Assembly (NCBI GenBank): GCA_910576845.1
Contig: CAJTJA010000007.1
Location: 4,928-68,927 of the forward strand
DNA length: 64,000 nt
DNA from: an uncultured Oscillibacter sp.
GTDB taxonomy: Bacteria > Bacillota > Clostridia > Oscillospirales > Oscillospiraceae
Direction of reading: 5' to 3'
The translations under genes were made by a program, and so were the position numbers. A model generated the notes under the pieces. The model did not search any database. It saw nothing but the letters and a program-made list of their open reading frames with translations, and was not told where the DNA came from. This document shows positions 32,571-40,842 of the stretch, piece by piece (positions within the stretch are counted from its first letter, which is position 1; every line of letters starts with the position of its first letter).

Positions 32571-34799
32571 TTATGAATCCAGCAATTGCCTGGCAATATC
32601 CACGTTTCCCCGTTCCAGCTCCTGGAGGCGGCGGACCGCGGCGGACCGCGCCGTCTTATCTCCGGCCTGAGCGGCGGCGCGGTCAATCATAGCCCGGAGG
32701 GCCTCCCCCGTCAGCGCATCCAGGTCCGTAAAATTCTCCTGACCGATATAGCGCAGGAAAGCGGAGACCTTCGGATCATATACCACGCCTGCCAGCGGAA
32801 TACCCTGTCCGGCGGCAAAAATCAGAGCATGGAGGCGCATGGAAACCACCAGCTCCATACGGGACAAGACCCCGATGATGGTTCCGGCAGCCCCCGCGTC
32901 GTCCAGGAAATAGTGAGGAACATCTTCCAGAGTTTGGGCCGCCATACGGGCGGCGGCAGGGTCCATGCCTTTTTCCACAGCCACAAAAACCGGCGTCAAG
33001 CCATGATGCTCCCAGGCATAGCGCGCGGCGTCGCCGAAGAAAGCCGCTTTCCGCTGAAAATCCGGCCACGGGCGCAGCGCAAAGCAGATATAGTTTCCCT
33101 GAGGAGGAATCCCCGCCCGGAGCAGTATACTGTCGGTCTTTTCGTCCGGGGCGGAGCGGAGCGTCAGAGCAGGGTCCGCCGTCAAACAGATCTCCGGTGC
33201 GGTCACGCCCATGGACTTCAGTTCCTCCAAAGAATCCGGTTCCCGGAGCGTGATAACGTCCACGTTTTGATTCAGCACTCTCGCCGTCAGCTTGCGGTGG
33301 TTGTGCCGGGTGACGGGGCCAATGCCGCAGCCATACATCTGCACCTTGCAGCCCGCCCACTTGGCGGCTCGAATATTCATCAGGTAAAACCACAGCGACC
33401 GTCGGGACGTCACATCCTGAATCAGGCTCCCGCCGCCGTTGATATAGAGCTTCGCCCGTTTCATAGCCCTCAGCCAGCCCAGGAAGTCTGTCCGGCCGAC
33501 GGCCCTGACCCGATAGCCCCGGCGGGTGTTTTTTGGTTTTTTGGATACCACAGTTACCGGGATATCCGCATCAATGGAACGCACTTCCTGGAGGATAGCC
33601 TCCAGAATCGCGTCGTCCCCCGCGTTGCCCCGGCCGTACGCTCCGCAGATTACTACGCCGTCGCGTCTTGCTTTTGGCCGGCTGTGACGGCGGATAATCT
33701 CCTCGTAAATGTGAAGCTGCGTATCCACCGTCTCTTCAATAGAAAACTGAGAGGATGCTTTTTCATAAAGCTTTTCACCCAGTCTCCGGCGGAGGGCGGC
33801 GTCGCTTCCCAGAACGGCCAGCCGTTCCCCCAGCGTCTCCCAATCCCTGGGCTGAAACAGATAGCCGTTGACCCCCTGGTCTATCAGATTCGGAATTCCG
33901 CCTACAGCAGTGGATACGGTAGCCAAGTGAAACCGAGCCCCTTCCGTAAGGGCATAGGAAAACGTCTCCGAAAGGCTGGTGAGCACATTGATATCCAAGG
34001 CACTGTAAAAACGGTCCATTCCTCCGCTGATCCACCCCGCAAAGGTGACGCAGCGCTCCACCCCCAGTTCGCGGGCCAAACCGCGGAGCTTCTCCCGCTC
34101 CTCGCCATCACCGGCAATCACAAGGCGCAATTTATCGCAAGATTTATACGCTCTGGCAAAGCCCCGTATCAACGTGGACATGTCTTTTACGGGGTTGAGG
34201 CGGGCGGCAATCCCAACAACCACGGATTCTTCATCCACATCCGCTCCCAGACTGAGAAGATACGCCAGGCGGTCCCCCTGATCGGGGGCAGGAGTGAAAT
34301 CAATGCCGTTATATATAGCAAAAGAGCGATCCGCCGGGAATCCCCGGGAGATCAGCAGATCCACCATGGCATCGGAAACGCCGATACGGTAATCCAGACG
34401 GCGCAGAGCCCAGGCATTAATGATGCCAAATGTGAGGCGGCCAAGGGGCCGGCCCATATAATCGATCCTGTAATCACTGTGAACGGTCGTAACCACAGGA
34501 AGTCCGGTGACACCGCGAAGCAGCGCCCCAATCATATTTGCCCTGGACCCATGGCAGTGGATAACTTGGTATCCCTCCCGGTGAATATACGCGGCCAGCT
34601 GCCGGCGTATCCGAAAAATATGATTGCCGCCGCAGATCATGGTCGGAATACCCAGGGCTCTCGCCTCCTCCGCAAAGGGGCCGTCCCGAAAACAGACCAG
34701 TTGTGCCGTAATTGTTTGATTAAGGTTTTTGAGCAGGCTCAGAACATGGGTTTTCGCTCCGCCGGAATCGCCGCCGCTGATTAAATGGATTACCTTCAT
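32571..34799 (-). CDS. Fused GT4 glycosyltransferase-CsaB-type pyruvyltransferase
   Basis: This 742-residue fusion has a GT4/GT-B domain (1 to about 375: LISGGDSGGAKTHVLSLLKN, CHGSRANMIGALLRG, GIAARLNPVKDMSTLIRGFA, LTSLSETFSYALTEG). It is followed by a polysaccharide pyruvyl transferase domain of the CsaB type (about 383-742: GVVICGAYGRGNAGDDAILEAI, YINGGGSLIQDVTSRRS, YGCGIGPVTR, VSMRLHALIFAAGQGIPLAGV). CsaB pyruvylates secondary cell-wall polymers so that SLH-domain proteins can bind. Fusion to a glycosyltransferase suggests one protein both adds and decorates a sugar. The start at 34799 has AAGGGGATTTTTATC. It is transcribed divergently from two envelope genes. Confidence 0.92.
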   Translation of the reverse strand: MKVIHLISGGDSGGAKTHVLSLLKNLNQTITAQLVCFRDGPFAEEARALGIPTMICGGNHIFRIRRQLAAYIHREGYQVIHCHGSRANMIGALLRGVTGLPVVTTVHSDYRIDYMGRPLGRLTFGIINAWALRRLDYRIGVSDAMVDLLISRGFPADRSFAIYNGIDFTPAPDQGDRLAYLLSLGADVDEESVVVGIAARLNPVKDMSTLIRGFARAYKSCDKLRLVIAGDGEEREKLRGLARELGVERCVTFAGWISGGMDRFYSALDINVLTSLSETFSYALTEGARFHLATVSTAVGGIPNLIDQGVNGYLFQPRDWETLGERLAVLGSDAALRRRLGEKLYEKASSQFSIEETVDTQLHIYEEIIRRHSRPKARRDGVVICGAYGRGNAGDDAILEAILQEVRSIDADIPVTVVSKKPKNTRRGYRVRAVGRTDFLGWLRAMKRAKLYINGGGSLIQDVTSRRSLWFYLMNIRAAKWAGCKVQMYGCGIGPVTRHNHRKLTARVLNQNVDVITLREPDSLEELKSMGVTAPEICLTADPALTLRSAPDEKTDSILLRAGIPPQGNYICFALRPWPDFQRKAAFFGDAARYAWEHHGLTPVFVAVEKGMDPAAARMAAQTLEDVPHYFLDDAGAAGTIIGVLSRMELVVSMRLHALIFAAGQGIPLAGVVYDPKVSAFLRYIGQENFTDLDALTGEALRAMIDRAAAQAGDKTARSAAVRRLQELERGNVDIARQLLDS

Positions 34800-34812
34800 G
34801 ATAAAAATCCCC

Positions 34813-34841
34813 TTGTGATTTTGTGGAAAATATTATACAAT
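34813..34841 (+). promoter_or_regulatory. Promoter of the DUF4330/lipoprotein operon
   Basis: TTGTGA (34813-34818), a 17-base spacer and TACAAT (34836-34841). Its -10 overlaps the -10 of the opposite promoter. Confidence 0.7.
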
Positions 34842-34860
34842 ACTTTTTGAGCCCTGTCTA
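34832..34860 (-). promoter_or_regulatory. Promoter of the GT4-CsaB gene
   Basis: On the minus strand TAGACA (34855-34860) is 17 bases from a perfect TATAAT (34832-34837). The two divergent promoters share bases 34832-34841, so their use is probably mutually exclusive. Confidence 0.75.
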
Positions 34861-34912
34861 CACGGCTCTCCCTAAAGAATCTGCGGGTACACCCCGTCTA
34901 TGGAGGTCAAGC

Positions 34913-35395
34913 ATGGAACAGAAGAAAACCTTTCGCATTGGAAAGCTCAACATTGTGGATATGATCGCCATCATACTGCTGCTGGCAGTGGCCGCTTACG
35001 CCGTCTTCCGCCTGTCGGGCAAGGACGACACACCCGTTGTTACTATTCCCATCACCTATGTGGTCCGGGTAGAGGGCGTTCCCGAGGCAACCTATGACGC
35101 CTGTCAGGAACACCTGCCCTCCACCCTGATGGCCAAAGGCGCCCTGCTGAACGGCCAGATCGAATCGGTGGAGAAAGCGCCTTTCCTGGTCCTCTCTCCC
35201 GACGGAGAATGGGTAGAAGATCCGGAGCATGTAACCCTCTACTTTACCTGCAAGGCCAACGTCGTTCGAGGTTCTGTTCTGACCAATAAGGTCGGCGAAC
35301 AGGAAATCCGCATCGGCAAGCCCGATTATATTCTCAAGAGCGAATATATTGAATTTCAGAACACCATTGTTGTAGACGTAGAGTGGGGAGAATGA
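34913..35395 (+). CDS. DUF4330 domain membrane-anchored protein
   Basis: This 160-residue protein has a short N-terminus, one membrane helix after the family motif FRIGKLNIVDMIAIILLLAVAA (residues about 6-27), and an extracytoplasmic beta-rich domain (about 40-160). DUF4330 proteins often sit beside glycosyltransferase and export genes and are uncharacterised. ATG 34913 follows TGGAGGTC. It is two bases from the lipoprotein gene and divergent from the GT4-CsaB fusion, so an envelope-polymer role is plausible. Confidence 0.85.
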   Translation: MEQKKTFRIGKLNIVDMIAIILLLAVAAYAVFRLSGKDDTPVVTIPITYVVRVEGVPEATYDACQEHLPSTLMAKGALLNGQIESVEKAPFLVLSPDGEWVEDPEHVTLYFTCKANVVRGSVLTNKVGEQEIRIGKPDYILKSEYIEFQNTIVVDVEWGE

Positions 35396-35396
35396 A

Positions 35397-36014
35397 ATGA
35401 AGCGGAGGACCTTTATCCTGTTCATCCTGCTCATTCTGCCGGCTCTGATTCTCAGTGCCTGTGAATCGGAGGAACCCCCGGGCATGTACATCCAGCCCGC
35501 AGAACTGACAGAGAAAGAGGAAGCCGTCGCCAAGCTGCTGGGAGCAGATACGGACGACTTTATTCTGGATGTCATGGTCGACAGCACTGTGAGGAGCGTC
35601 CGCATCCAATATTATGAATTGATTGACGGTAAATGGAATCCTTTTAACGGAAGCAGCGTGGCCCTAGATGGAAGCGAAGCAAAGGGGCGGATGGCGTTCC
35701 GTTATGGAAAGCTGACCGGCAGCACAAGAGAAGCGGTTCAGTTCGGGAAGAGCTTTACATCCGCCGCCCACAGCATCCCGGAGGCGGAAGAGAACCAGTC
35801 GGAGAATATGGGTTTTGGCGGGAGCCGCCTTTCCAGCCGCGTGAATATCGTCTATGGGGAGGAAATCCCCTTAGTTCTCCAGGTAGCGACTTCAAAAACA
35901 AATGTGCATATATATGATACCGAATATTTTTTTCAGCCTGAGGTTTATGATGGATTGGGCTATGAGCATGTTTACGCCCTGACGGTGACCTTCAGTCAAG
36001 AGCCGCTCTCCTGA
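35397..36014 (+). CDS. Lipoprotein of unknown function
   Basis: This 205-residue exported protein has a signal peptide and lipobox (ILPALILSAC, lipidated Cys at about 21). The mature part (about 22-205) has no motif I recognise. ATG 35397 overlaps the context of the DUF4330 stop (GAATGAAATG), so the two are an operon. Probably membrane-anchored on the outer face near the polymer made by the divergent gene; this is inference. Confidence 0.82.
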   Translation: MKRRTFILFILLILPALILSACESEEPPGMYIQPAELTEKEEAVAKLLGADTDDFILDVMVDSTVRSVRIQYYELIDGKWNPFNGSSVALDGSEAKGRMAFRYGKLTGSTREAVQFGKSFTSAAHSIPEAEENQSENMGFGGSRLSSRVNIVYGEEIPLVLQVATSKTNVHIYDTEYFFQPEVYDGLGYEHVYALTVTFSQEPLS

Positions 36015-36207
36015 CGCCGCCGGCAGACTGGACCCACCATCGCCCTCCTCCGTGAGCCGGGCTTCCAGTCAAAGGGCTGAACCTGTCAGCAGAACTTTTT
36101 CCAAGCCCTGATAGCAGATGGCCTTGAACGACGCAGGAGCCCTTTCTCGCGTTTCCTGCATACATGTTTTTCCCACCGCGTAAATTTATCATTTTACCGG
36201 CAAGCTG

Positions 36208-36246
36208 AAGCGGAGCCCCTCACAGGGGCTCCGCTTACTTACTTTT
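36208..36246 (+). terminator. Terminator between the lipoprotein gene and serC
   Basis: AAGCGGAGCCCC and GGGGCTCCGCTT form a 12-pair stem with a five-base loop, followed by ACTTACTTTT. The 190 bases before it hold no gene I can support. Confidence 0.85.
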
Positions 36247-36312
36247 ATTCGATCCGCCATCTATGAAGCCAGCGCGGAATCGTCCGGGAAATCTGAACGG
36301 AGCGGGCAGCGG

Positions 36313-37401
36313 TTACGCATGCTCCTCTTCATATTTTCTGAGAAACCTCACCAGCGCTTCCACCCCTTCTTTGGGCATGGCGTTATAAATGGAAGCTCGG
36401 AGACCACCCACGCTTTTGTGACCCTTCAAATTGTCAAAGCCCGCCGCTTTCGCCGCCGCCGCCGCGTCCGCATCCTGCTCCCGGCTGGGGGTGACAAACG
36501 GCACATTCATCAAGGATCGGTCCTCCCTGCGGACGGCGCCGGTGAAAAACTCGGAGTGATCCAAAAAGTCATATAGAATTTCCGCTTTTTCCTTATTCCT
36601 CCTGTGCATCTCCTCCAAGCCGCCATTTTCCAGCAGGTATTTGAAAACCTTTCCGCAGCAGTAAATAGCCCAGCAGTTCGGGGTATTGTAGAGAGAATCG
36701 TTATCTGCGTGAGTCTTGTAATTCATATAAGTGGGCACATACTCCGGCAGATCATCCCGAATCAGATCGTCCCGAATGATTACAATGGCCATACCGGCAG
36801 GCCCCACATTTTTCTGCACCCCTCCCCAGATCAGACCATACTTACTCACGTCGCAGGGCCGGGAGAGAAACATAGAGGACTGATCTGACACCAGGATTTT
36901 TCCCTTGGTATTGGGAAGCTGAAAATAAGTGGTGCCATTGATGGTCTCATTTTCACAGATATAGACATAATCAGCATTATCCGGAATATCCATATCCCGG
37001 CAGTCTGGAATGCAGGAAAAGTTCCTGTCGGCGGAAGAGGCAATGATTTTCACCTCTCCGTATTTCTTCGCCTCCGCAATAGCCTTTTTCGACCAGGCGC
37101 CGGTTTCCACATAGCATCCAAGGCCGTTCTTCATCAGGTTCATAGGCACCATGGCAAACTGAACCGTGCCGCCGCCCTGAATAAAAAGGACCTTGTAATT
37201 TCCCGGAATATTCATCAGTTTCCGAAGATCTGCTTCCGCTTCATCCCGAATCTGCTGAAAAACCCCGGACCGGTGGCTCATCTCCATGACGCACATGCCG
37301 CTCAAGCGGTAGTTCATCATCTCGGCGGCAATCTCCTCCAGCACCGGCTCCGGCATCATAGCAGGGCCGGCAGAGAAATTATAGGTGCGCCCGTATTTCA
37401 T
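36313..37401 (-). CDS. serC: Phosphoserine aminotransferase
   Basis: SerC transfers an amino group from glutamate to 3-phosphohydroxypyruvate in serine synthesis and uses PLP. The 362-residue protein opens MKYGRTYNFSAGPAMMPEPV and has MEMSHRS, FIQGGGTVQFAMVPMNLM, the PLP lysine in WGGVQKNVGPAGM, and the GLRASIYNAMP end. The start at 37401 is preferred over ATG 37416 because the ribosome site GGAGGAACTGCG lies between them. No serA neighbour is present. Upstream there are AT-rich palindromic bases (37450-37475) that may hold its promoter. Confidence 0.95.
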   Translation of the reverse strand: MKYGRTYNFSAGPAMMPEPVLEEIAAEMMNYRLSGMCVMEMSHRSGVFQQIRDEAEADLRKLMNIPGNYKVLFIQGGGTVQFAMVPMNLMKNGLGCYVETGAWSKKAIAEAKKYGEVKIIASSADRNFSCIPDCRDMDIPDNADYVYICENETINGTTYFQLPNTKGKILVSDQSSMFLSRPCDVSKYGLIWGGVQKNVGPAGMAIVIIRDDLIRDDLPEYVPTYMNYKTHADNDSLYNTPNCWAIYCCGKVFKYLLENGGLEEMHRRNKEKAEILYDFLDHSEFFTGAVRREDRSLMNVPFVTPSREQDADAAAAAKAAGFDNLKGHKSVGGLRASIYNAMPKEGVEALVRFLRKYEEEHA

Positions 37402-37522
37402 ACGCAGTTCCTCCATTCTGTGACTCTCACAGGTCTCTGCCTCATAAAAGAAGCATACTCTATCATAGTATAGAAGCCTTTTGCGAAAGAATCAACCAAA
37501 TTTTACAGTTCTTCCGGTCTAA

Positions 37523-37649
37523 ATATTACTTCCGGACGGAAATGTCGGAAGTAATATGCCATGTTTTGCGGTTGCCGCCGTTTATGGCGGCGAGCAAAAC
37601 GGCTGAAATCCAATGGTATGATTTCCGAATTTCAAATTTGGAAATCATA
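37523..37649. repeat. Three consecutive inverted repeats (hairpin island)
   Basis: Three separate perfect or near-perfect stems follow each other. They are ATATTACTTCCG/CGGAAGTAATAT (37523-37557), GTTTTGC...GCCGCC/GGCGGC...GCAAAAC (37563-37600), and TATGATTTCC/GGAAATCATA (37617-37649). None has a U-run, so they are not ordinary terminators. They lie in a 580-base gap between serC and the CLC gene. Confidence 0.7.
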
Positions 37650-37696
37650 ACCTTGCGTGTTCAAAACGCAGCAGATGTTCTGTCTCTCTCAAAATC

Positions 37697-37830
37697 AGCC
37701 ATGTTTCAAAAAGGGAAAATTCCCCGGCGGCAGTGTCTTTTTCTCCAGGCGGGCTTCGCGGCACTCTTCAAAATTTCCGGCAAATGTTCAAGTTCCCTTG
37801 CCGCCTGTGGCAGGGACGCCTTGGCAGGCA
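37697..37830. repeat. Probable decayed TAGGCC-type element
   Basis: CATGTTTCAAAAAGG, CCCCGGCGGCAG, TCTTTTTCTCC, AGGCGGGCTTCGC and TTCAAAATTTCCGGC occur in the same order as in the reverse complement of the 54992 copy. The ends are not well preserved, so boundaries are approximate. Confidence 0.4.
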
Positions 37831-37902
37831 TCTGTGCGCCCCTTCTTCCGTCTCAAACTCGAGCGGCCGCTCCCTTCTTCATCCCAGCGCAAAACAGCAG
37901 TC

Positions 37903-37930
37903 TTGCTTTTCACCAAAAATACGCTATACT
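37903..37930 (+). promoter_or_regulatory. Promoter of the CLC gene
   Basis: TTGCTT (37903-37908), a 16-base spacer and TATACT (37925-37930), 52 bases before the start codon. Confidence 0.55.
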
Positions 37931-37982
37931 GTGATAGAAAGCAGCAAATCCGCCGGTGAACGGCTGCGGCGAAAGGGGACGC

Positions 37983-39314
37983 ATGGTCATGGAAAATTTC
38001 AGGCGAAACGCCCGTCAGGGGCTGGAACAGGCAGCGCTCTATGTCCGGGCCCTGGGAAAATGGCTGATTCTGGCATCAGCGGCTGGCGCTCTCTGCGGTC
38101 TGCTGGGCTCCCTGTTTCATGTGGCCGTAGAGTCAGTCACAAAGCTGAGAGAAGCGCAGCCCTGGCTGCTGTACTGTCTGCCGCTGGCAGGCCTTGCCAT
38201 TGTCGGCCTCTATAAGCTTCTGAAAACAGAGGGCCAGGGAACCAACGATATTTTCGATGAGGTCCACCTGGGGGGCAGTATTTCCATTCTGTTGGTCCCC
38301 GCCATCTTTTTGGGCACAGTACTGACCCATCTCTGCGGCGGCTCCGCCGGACGGGAGGGCGCGGCCCTTCAGATGGGCGGAGCCCTGGGCTACCGGGTAG
38401 GCCGGCTCTGTGGCTTTGACGAGCGGGACCTGCGCATTGCCACCACCACCGGCATGGCCGCCTTCTTTACCGCCCTCTTCGGAACGCCTCTGACTGCCGC
38501 GGTGTTTTCCATTGCTGTGGTCAGTGTGGATTCCTTTTACCATGCCGCCCTGTTTCCGGCCTTGATCGGTGCGCTGGAGGCCTATGGCATCTCCTGCCTG
38601 TTGGGAGTTGCGCCCACCCATTTCACTGTGGATATCCCTGCTTTGGCGGCCGGCCTGCTGGTTCGGACCGGGGTGCTGGCGGCACTGTGCGGGCTGCTGT
38701 CCATTTTATTCTGTGGAACAATTCGCTTTACAGAACACCACCTCGCCCGGTACATTCCCTGCCCCTGGCTTCGGGCTGTTTTTGGGGGCTGTGCCGTTAT
38801 CGCCATGACATGGCTGTGCGGCACTGTGGATTACAACGGCGCAGGCATGAACATCATCACCGCCGCTATAGAGCAGGGAGACGTCCATCCCGCCGCCTTT
38901 CTCCTAAAGCTCTTTTTTACCGCCGTCACTCTCGGTGCGGGCTTCAAAGGCGGAGAAGTGGTTCCCTCCTTTTTTGTAGGCGCGGCGTTTGGCTGTGCCG
39001 CAGGACCGCTTTTGGGACTTCCGGCGGGCTTTGCCGCCGCCCTGGGGCTGGTGTCCGTATTCTGCGGCGCTACCAACTGTCCCCTGGCGTCCATCGTGCT
39101 GTCGGTAGAGCTCTTTGGCAGCGGCGGCCTTTTGTACTTCGCCTTGGCCTGCTGCGTCAGCTATGTCCTTTCAGGCTATGGTGGGCTGTACTCCAGCCAG
39201 ACAATCCTGCATTCCAAGCTCAAGGGACTGTACATCAACGTACATACGAACGATTCTGCCGCAGATACGCCGGCGAAGCAGAAAAAAGCGCAAACCGCCG
39301 GCCCCGCTTCATGA
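37983..39314 (+). CDS. CLC-family anion channel/antiporter
   Basis: This 443-residue CLC protein has about ten or more membrane segments. The first selectivity region reads CGGSAGREGAALQMGGALG with the gating-type Glu, and the second GAGFKGGEVVPSFFVGAAFG. The usual GSGIP and GREGP motifs are altered in the same manner as the fluoride-exporting CLC-F branch, which suggests F-/H+ antiport, but I saw no fluoride riboswitch upstream. ATG 37983 follows AAAGGGGAC; an earlier in-frame GTG lacks a site. There are no CBS domains. Confidence 0.88.
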   Translation: MVMENFRRNARQGLEQAALYVRALGKWLILASAAGALCGLLGSLFHVAVESVTKLREAQPWLLYCLPLAGLAIVGLYKLLKTEGQGTNDIFDEVHLGGSISILLVPAIFLGTVLTHLCGGSAGREGAALQMGGALGYRVGRLCGFDERDLRIATTTGMAAFFTALFGTPLTAAVFSIAVVSVDSFYHAALFPALIGALEAYGISCLLGVAPTHFTVDIPALAAGLLVRTGVLAALCGLLSILFCGTIRFTEHHLARYIPCPWLRAVFGGCAVIAMTWLCGTVDYNGAGMNIITAAIEQGDVHPAAFLLKLFFTAVTLGAGFKGGEVVPSFFVGAAFGCAAGPLLGLPAGFAAALGLVSVFCGATNCPLASIVLSVELFGSGGLLYFALACCVSYVLSGYGGLYSSQTILHSKLKGLYINVHTNDSAADTPAKQKKAQTAGPAS

Positions 39315-39465
39315 GAACAGAGCATCTTTCCGTTTTTACAGTTCTCCAGGCCACGGCACCAAGCCCGGCGCTGTTTCTGGCTCGTTTTTTCACATCTTTT
39401 CCCGCATAAATTTTGCCCCCTATGGCATACTGTCCCAAACGACATCCGCCATGGGGGGCATTTTT

Positions 39466-40191
39466 ATGATAGAATTTCCGCGAAGCATCAGCATGACTGT
39501 CCTGACGACCCTGCTGTCCATTCTGGCCCTGTTTCTCCTGACCAAACTGATGGGCGCCAAGCAGGTATCCCAAATGACCATGTTTGACTATGTAGTAGGC
39601 ATCACCATCGGTTCCGCGGCCGCGGAGCTGGCAACGGAGCTGGAAGAACCCTACAAGCCTCTTACTGCTCTGATTGTCTATGGCCTGGTAGCCACGGTCA
39701 TCTCCATCCTCTGTTATAAATCCCTGAATGTCCGCTCCGTCATCACGGGACGGCCTATTGTTCTGTTGGAAAACGGGATCATTTATCGTGAGAACTTGAA
39801 AAAGGCAAAACTGGACCTGAATGAATTTCTCACTTACTGCCGTATTGGAGGCTGGTTCGATCTGAGCCAGCTTCAAACCGCCGTTTTTGAACCAAACGGC
39901 ACCATCAGCTTCCTGCCTAAGGAGTCAAACCGCCCCGCCACACCCGCAGATATGAACAAGAACCCTTCCCAGTCTCAAGTCCAAACTCCTTTCGTTATGG
40001 ATGGCAAGCTTCTCTCGGGAAATGTCCGCCAATCCGGTAAGGAAGACGAGTGGGTCCGCCGCGCCCTGCTCCGGCAGGGCTACCGGAGCGAAGAAAATGT
40101 TCTCCTGGCGCTCTGGGGCGGCGGGGAAGACCTGACCATTTTTCCTATGGATTCCAAAAAGCAGTCCGGAATGGCAGCTCAGGACCCGTGA
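39466..40191 (+). CDS. DUF421 (YetF/YrbG-like) membrane protein
   Basis: This 241-residue protein has three N-terminal membrane helices (TVLTTLLSILALFLLTKLMG and two more). The DUF421 cytoplasmic region follows (RPIVLLENGIIYRENLKKAK, DLNEFLTYCRIGGWFDLSQLQTAVFEPNG), with the family pattern of a small beta domain. A second C-terminal segment continues to residue 241. ATG 39466 follows a GGGGGG run. The role is unknown; members are sporulation- or stress-linked in Bacillus. Its 3' end overlaps the convergent HAD gene by 13 bases. Confidence 0.88.
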   Translation: MIEFPRSISMTVLTTLLSILALFLLTKLMGAKQVSQMTMFDYVVGITIGSAAAELATELEEPYKPLTALIVYGLVATVISILCYKSLNVRSVITGRPIVLLENGIIYRENLKKAKLDLNEFLTYCRIGGWFDLSQLQTAVFEPNGTISFLPKESNRPATPADMNKNPSQSQVQTPFVMDGKLLSGNVRQSGKEDEWVRRALLRQGYRSEENVLLALWGGGEDLTIFPMDSKKQSGMAAQDP

Positions 40192-40841
40192 GAAAGGATA
40201 AACGATTCCAGCTTCTCCGCCGTGCTTACCACCGCAGAGGCTCCGGCCTCCTGGAGCTCTCCCGGCGCGGCATAACCGAAAAACTCCACCCCCGCGCAGT
40301 CCAAGCCGCAGGCCTTGGCTCCCAAAACATCAAATTTCCGGTCTCCCACCATCAATACCCGGGGAGCATCGGCCTCCGTCAGGCCTAATTGGCTCATAGC
40401 CTCCCGGATTACGTCCTCCTTCGCCCAGTCTCCGCCTGGGGGACTGCCCACCAGGGCGGAAAGAAACGGCGCGAAACCAAAGCGCGCACAGATGGAACGG
40501 CATAAATTCTCCGGCTTGGAGGAGGCCAGGGCCAAAACATACCCCTTCTCTCTCAAGCGGCCCATTACCTCCACCATGCCGGGCGCCGCCCGGTTCTCAT
40601 ACTGTCCAACCGGCTCGTAACGAAGCCGGAAGCGCTCCACAGCCTCCGCCGCCTTTTCAGCGCTGTAGCCGCAAAAGCGGGTGAAAGAGTCCTGAAGGGG
40701 AGGGCCAATGAACCGCAGAAGGACATCCTCTTCCGGCACAGGGTCTCCGTAACTCTCAATGGTCTCCTGAACACAGTGGACAATACCCTCCCGCGAATCC
40801 GTCAGAGTGCCGTCCAAATCAAACAATATATAGCGATACAT
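40179..40841 (-). CDS. HAD-superfamily hydrolase, phosphoglycolate phosphatase-like
   Basis: This 220-residue phosphatase of the Gph/PpaX type has motif I FDLDGTLTDS with the nucleophile Asp, a helical cap (about 15-85), motif II ALASSKP, and motif IV MVGDRKFDVLGAKACGLDCAGV. The start at 40841 has GAGGAGGATTGAC; a 15-residue upstream extension is rejected because it overlaps the neighbouring gene's end. It lies one base after the metallo-beta-lactamase gene, so the two are an operon. The substrate is not certain. Confidence 0.9.
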   Translation of the reverse strand: MYRYILFDLDGTLTDSREGIVHCVQETIESYGDPVPEEDVLLRFIGPPLQDSFTRFCGYSAEKAAEAVERFRLRYEPVGQYENRAAPGMVEVMGRLREKGYVLALASSKPENLCRSICARFGFAPFLSALVGSPPGGDWAKEDVIREAMSQLGLTEADAPRVLMVGDRKFDVLGAKACGLDCAGVEFFGYAAPGELQEAGASAVVSTAEKLESFILSHGS

Positions 40842-40842
40842 G

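Noticed and set aside
32586..34784. A 732-codon ORF on the plus strand opposite the GT4-CsaB gene
   Set aside because: It is the antisense shadow of a clearly recognised gene in GC-rich DNA; it has no ribosome site and no recognisable domain.
36015..36207. Possible small gene between the lipoprotein gene and serC
   Set aside because: The only ORF (minus strand) has no ribosome site or family resemblance.
37860..37983. Fluoride (crcB) riboswitch before the CLC gene
   Set aside because: The promoter leaves a leader of only about 45 nt and the conserved crcB motifs are absent.
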